The notes below the pieces were generated by a model. That model saw only the letters and a program-made list of their open reading frames with translations. It searched no databases and was not told the origin of the DNA. The position numbers and the translations under genes are program-made. A stretch of DNA of 43,328 nt from an uncultured Spirochaetales bacterium (GTDB taxonomy: Bacteria; Spirochaetota; Spirochaetia; Sphaerochaetales; Sphaerochaetaceae), in the NCBI GenBank assembly GCA_949288415.1, contig CASEKE010000038.1:1-43328 (forward strand), given 5' to 3'. Below, piece after piece: positions 40,884 to 43,328 of the stretch; the stretch's first letter is position 1; every line of letters begins with the position of its first letter.

Positions 40884-42392
40884 TCATTTCATGTTTACCT
40901 GCTGATTGTCCTTCAGGATCACGTCGTGCGCGCCGCCCTCTACGATGGACGTCGGGCTGACGACGGTTAGCTTAGCCTTGCTCTTGAACTCGTCGAGATC
41001 CAGAGCTCCGCAGTTGCACATCGTGCTCTTTATCTTCGCAAGTGTCATCGCGACAGTGTCCTTGAGCGGGCCTGCGTACGGCACGTAAGAATCGACTCCT
41101 TCGACGAAGGAAAGCTTCTTCTCTCCTCCCAGGTCGTAGCGCTGCCAGTTGCGTGCCCTCGCGCTCCCTTCGCCCCAGTACTCCTTGAGGTAGTTGCCGT
41201 TTATGTTGACCTTGTTGGACGGCGACTCGACGAAACGGGCGAAATAACGTCCGAGCATGATGAAATCAGCGCCCATGGCCAAGGCCAGCGTCATATGGTA
41301 GTCGTACACTATCCCGCCGTCGGAACAGACCGGGACGTATATTCCGGTCTCGTTGAAATACTCGTCGCGGGCTGCGACGACGTCAAGAAGCGCGCTCGCC
41401 TGCCCGCGTCCTATTCCCTTTGTCTCTCTCGTTATGCAGATGCTTCCTCCGCCGATACCGACCTTGACGAAGTCGGCTCCGCACTCGGCGAGGAATCTGA
41501 AGCCGTCGCGGTCGACCACGTTTCCCGCACCGATCTTCACGCTGTCGCCATATTTTTCCCTGACCCAGTAGAGAGTCCTTTTCTGCCATTCGGAAAATCC
41601 TTCCGACGAGTCTATGCACAGAACGTCCGCCCCGGCATCGACAAGGGCAGGAATCCTCTGCTCGTAGTCTCTTGTGTTGACGCCGGCGCCGACTATGTAT
41701 CTCTTGTGCCTGTCGAGAAGCTCATTAGGATTGTCCTTATGGCTGGAATAATCCTTGCGGAACACGAAGGACGAGAGTCTGCCATCCTTGGTCACGATCG
41801 GAAGCTGGTTGAGCTTGTTGGCCCAAAGGATGTCGTTGGCCTCGCTCAGGGAAATCCCCTCGTCGCCGTAGATGAGCTTGTCGCGCTTGGTCATGAACGA
41901 CTCGACCTTCTCGTCAAGGCTCATGCGCGAGACTCTGTAGTCCCTGCTCGTTACGACGCCCAGCAGAATCCCGTTCGCGGTTCCGTCGCTTGTCACGGCT
42001 ATGGTACTATGCCCGGTCCTCTTCGTGAGCTCGAGTACATCCGAAAGTGTATCGGTCGGCCTGAGATTCGAATCGCTGGGAACGAAGCCGGCCTTGCTTG
42101 CCTTGACCTTGCGCACCATCTGAGCCTCGTCCTCGATGCTCTGCGAGCCATATATGAATGCCACCCCGCCTTCCTTTGCCAGGGCCTCGCCCATCCTGAC
42201 GCCCGACACCGACTGCATGATGGCCGAGACCATCGGGATGTTGAGGCTGATGGCCGGCTCCTCGCCGCGGCGGAACTTCACGAGCGGCGTCTTGAGGGAC
42301 ACGTTGGCGGGGATGTTCTCCGCCGAGGAGTATCCGGGGACGAGCAGGTACTCAGAAAAGGTGTGGGACTCCCCCTCGAAGAACGTTGCCAT
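40884..42392 (-). CDS. guaB: IMP dehydrogenase (composition changes inside the gene)
   Basis: Oxidises IMP to XMP with NAD, the committed step to GTP. The 502-aa protein has the catalytic-loop segment [12 protein letters not shown] with the active-site Cys, [31 protein letters not shown], two CBS domains (about 100-215), and a C-terminal flap with [12 protein letters not shown] and [10 protein letters not shown]. The start at 42392 (MATFFEG) has AGGAG 9 nt upstream; the frame is open further upstream. Codons for the first 70-75 residues are strongly G/C-ending, those after about residue 75 less so, placing a composition break near 42150-42190. The protein reads through without a frameshift. 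Confidence 0.93.
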   Translation of the reverse strand: MATFFEGESHTFSEYLLVPGYSSAENIPANVSLKTPLVKFRRGEEPAISLNIPMVSAIMQSVSGVRMGEALAKEGGVAFIYGSQSIEDEAQMVRKVKASKAGFVPSDSNLRPTDTLSDVLELTKRTGHSTIAVTSDGTANGILLGVVTSRDYRVSRMSLDEKVESFMTKRDKLIYGDEGISLSEANDILWANKLNQLPIVTKDGRLSSFVFRKDYSSHKDNPNELLDRHKRYIVGAGVNTRDYEQRIPALVDAGADVLCIDSSEGFSEWQKRTLYWVREKYGDSVKIGAGNVVDRDGFRFLAECGADFVKVGIGGGSICITRETKGIGRGQASALLDVVAARDEYFNETGIYVPVCSDGGIVYDYHMTLALAMGADFIMLGRYFARFVESPSNKVNINGNYLKEYWGEGSARARNWQRYDLGGEKKLSFVEGVDSYVPYAGPLKDTVAMTLAKIKSTMCNCGALDLDEFKSKAKLTVVSPTSIVEGGAHDVILKDNQQVNMK

Positions 42393-42448
42393 GTGGTGTG
42401 GCTCCTCTCCCCGCCCGCGGCGGTGCCTGTCCTGGCCGAATTTGAGCC

Positions 42449-42477
42449 ATTGTAGCATCCGCTCACGGGTTTTTCAG
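42449..42477 (-). promoter_or_regulatory. Promoter upstream of guaB
   Basis: Minus strand: CTGAAA (42472-42477), 17-bp spacer, TACAAT (42449-42454) with a TG extension. It lies within the high-G+C segment, so it probably belongs to the second genome. The remaining divergent gap to 42561 shows only a weak plus-strand TACAAT near 42527. Confidence 0.6.
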
Positions 42478-42561
42478 GGACCGCCCACCGAGAAGTTCCA
42501 GCTCACGAGAAGGACACGGCGGGACGTACAATGTTGCCGCATCGAGCGGAAGGGGGCTTTG

Positions 42562-43328
42562 ATGGACGGCGGGCGCGTACTTGCCGCGATTGAGACGGTC
42601 GTGGCGCGGACGCGGGCGAAGGACCCGCTTCGCGGCGAGAACCTCGCGCTTCTCGCGTGGCCGGGCGGCGAGGAACCGCGCGAGCGCCTGGGGGCCGAGG
42701 GCTTCGACCTGATCTCCATGAGTTGCCCGCTCGGCGTCGTTGCCGGCAAGGCGGCCGCCGGACGGGAGCGGGAGACGGTGTTTCTCGCCCTGTACTTCAG
42801 GGCCGAGCGCTTCGTCCAAGGGCTCCTGCCCATCGCCGCCCCGCGCTCGCACCTCTTCCGCGTGCTCACGTCCACGCACGCCATACAGACCGTGAGGATG
42901 ACGTCGCCCGACCACGAGCTCCTGAGCGACCTGTTCGCGCAGGAGGCCGTGACCTGCGCCGAGCGCCGCGACGGCTGGGAGCAGGTCGCGGAGGCCCTCG
43001 GGTTTGCAATCACGGCGGCGGTCAGCCCCGCCCTGCCCGAGGAGGAGCCAGCCTCGGCGGAGGAGACGCTCGCCGTGATCCTGTCCGATATCGCCGCCCG
43101 GCCGGAGAGCGTGACGCTCGCCGACCTCGCTGAGCGCTACTCCTACAGCCAGAGCTACCTCTCCGAGCTCATCCACGAGAGGTGCGGCAAGACCTTCGGG
43201 GAGCTCGTCCGCGAGCAGCGCATGGAGCGGGCAGCCATGCTCCTTCGTGCCACGAGCCTGCCGGTGGCCGAGGTCGCCCGGCGCGTAGGATACGCCGGCA
43301 CGAGCAACTTCTACCGCGCGTTCCGGGA
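42562..43328 (+). CDS. AraC-family transcriptional regulator (cut by the right edge)
   Basis: 255 residues are visible, in frame to the last base. The N-terminal 150 residues form an unrecognised sensing domain. The C-terminal AraC DNA-binding domain has the first helix-turn-helix in LADLAERYSYSQSYLSELI and the second in VAEVARRVGYAGTSNFYRAF; only the last residues are missing. It has an AAGGGGG site about 6 nt before the ATG and is divergent from guaB. Its very high G+C third positions differ from all genes left of 42150, so it probably comes from another organism. Its target is unknown. Confidence 0.82.
   Translation, partial: MDGGRVLAAIETVVARTRAKDPLRGENLALLAWPGGEEPRERLGAEGFDLISMSCPLGVVAGKAAAGRERETVFLALYFRAERFVQGLLPIAAPRSHLFRVLTSTHAIQTVRMTSPDHELLSDLFAQEAVTCAERRDGWEQVAEALGFAITAAVSPALPEEEPASAEETLAVILSDIAARPESVTLADLAERYSYSQSYLSELIHERCGKTFGELVREQRMERAAMLLRATSLPVAEVARRVGYAGTSNFYRAFR

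Larger units (their letters stand above)
42170..43328. other. High-G+C segment of probable foreign origin
   Basis: Hand counts of 60-base lines give 67% (42181-42240), 65% (42541-42600) and 72% (42901-42960) G+C, against 48% for 41701-41760. Coding third positions are nearly all G or C. The left border lies within guaB; the right border is outside the window. The parent is probably an actinobacterium-like, high-G+C organism; this is inference. Confidence 0.7.

Noticed and set aside
40701..40970. 89-codon open frame after the tRNA gene
   Set aside because: It crosses the tRNA promoter and the guaB terminator. It has no ribosome site and no recognisable product.
42562..43328. The AraC gene as part of the spirochaete locus
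   Set aside because: Its G+C content and codon pattern do not match the rest, and the composition break lies inside guaB, so it cannot be assigned to this genome.

Overview
The window looks like about 42 kb of a spirochaete chromosome joined, near its right end, to about 1.2 kb from a different, G+C-rich bacterium. The spirochaete call is inference from three things: a seven-gene V/A-type ATPase operon with the DUF2764 gene and no F or C subunit, in the order known from Treponema and Borrelia; a very large LptD/OstA-like outer-membrane protein; and a diderm set of OMP, lipoprotein and periplasmic prolyl isomerase. I cannot name a genus. No insertion sequence, integrase, prophage or CRISPR array is visible.

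Layout. 1-1692 (minus): miaB (cut by the left edge) and folD. 1782-5161 (plus): an OMP and a lipoprotein, a strong terminator, then a GtrA-like membrane protein coupled to a winged-helix protein. 5196-8485 (minus): flavodoxin-like protein, SurA/PrsA-type PPIase, nusB, map and a phosphoribosyltransferase. 8558-12060 (minus): the lower-glycolysis run gapA-pgk-tpiA-secG with hairpins between genes. 12157-22947 (minus): a tightly packed run of a small unknown gene, ispG, uvrA, lptD, phoH, pgpH and ybeY. 23149-24976 (plus): a single-TRD HsdS-like protein and an HsdM-like protein whose methyltransferase motifs are missing, behind an extremely AT-rich leader; this is the most unusual locus here. 25036-32161 (minus): the V-ATPase operon. 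32301-32618 (plus): a degenerate GIY-YIG protein. 32633-36688 (minus): rsgA, mutS2 and a uridine phosphorylase. 36756-37921 (plus): a pentapeptide-repeat protein coupled to a metallo-beta-lactamase-fold protein. 37918-40695 (minus): tRNA-Val, a CmpB-like membrane protein, a YggS/PLPBP protein, a small membrane protein and rluD. 40884-42392 (minus): guaB-type IMP dehydrogenase. 42562-43328 (plus): a partial AraC-family regulator.

How it works together. Most operons are translationally coupled through ATGA, TGATG or 8-25 nt overlaps. Two start patterns recur. First, four genes that begin a transcript (3540, 22947, 32301, 36756) have a -10 box 6-8 nt before the ATG and no Shine-Dalgarno sequence, so their mRNAs may be leaderless. 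Second, three genes (8485, 10951, 40580) start directly behind an intrinsic terminator, with little or no room for a promoter, so they may depend on terminator read-through. The V-ATPase c-subunit keeps the Thr-Gln/Gln/Glu residues of the Enterococcus Na+ site, suggesting sodium coupling.

The base composition changes inside the IMP dehydrogenase gene near 42150-42190. Three hand-counted 60-base lines to the right are 65-72% G+C. This is either a metagenomic assembly chimera at a conserved gene or a recombination event; I favour the chimera.
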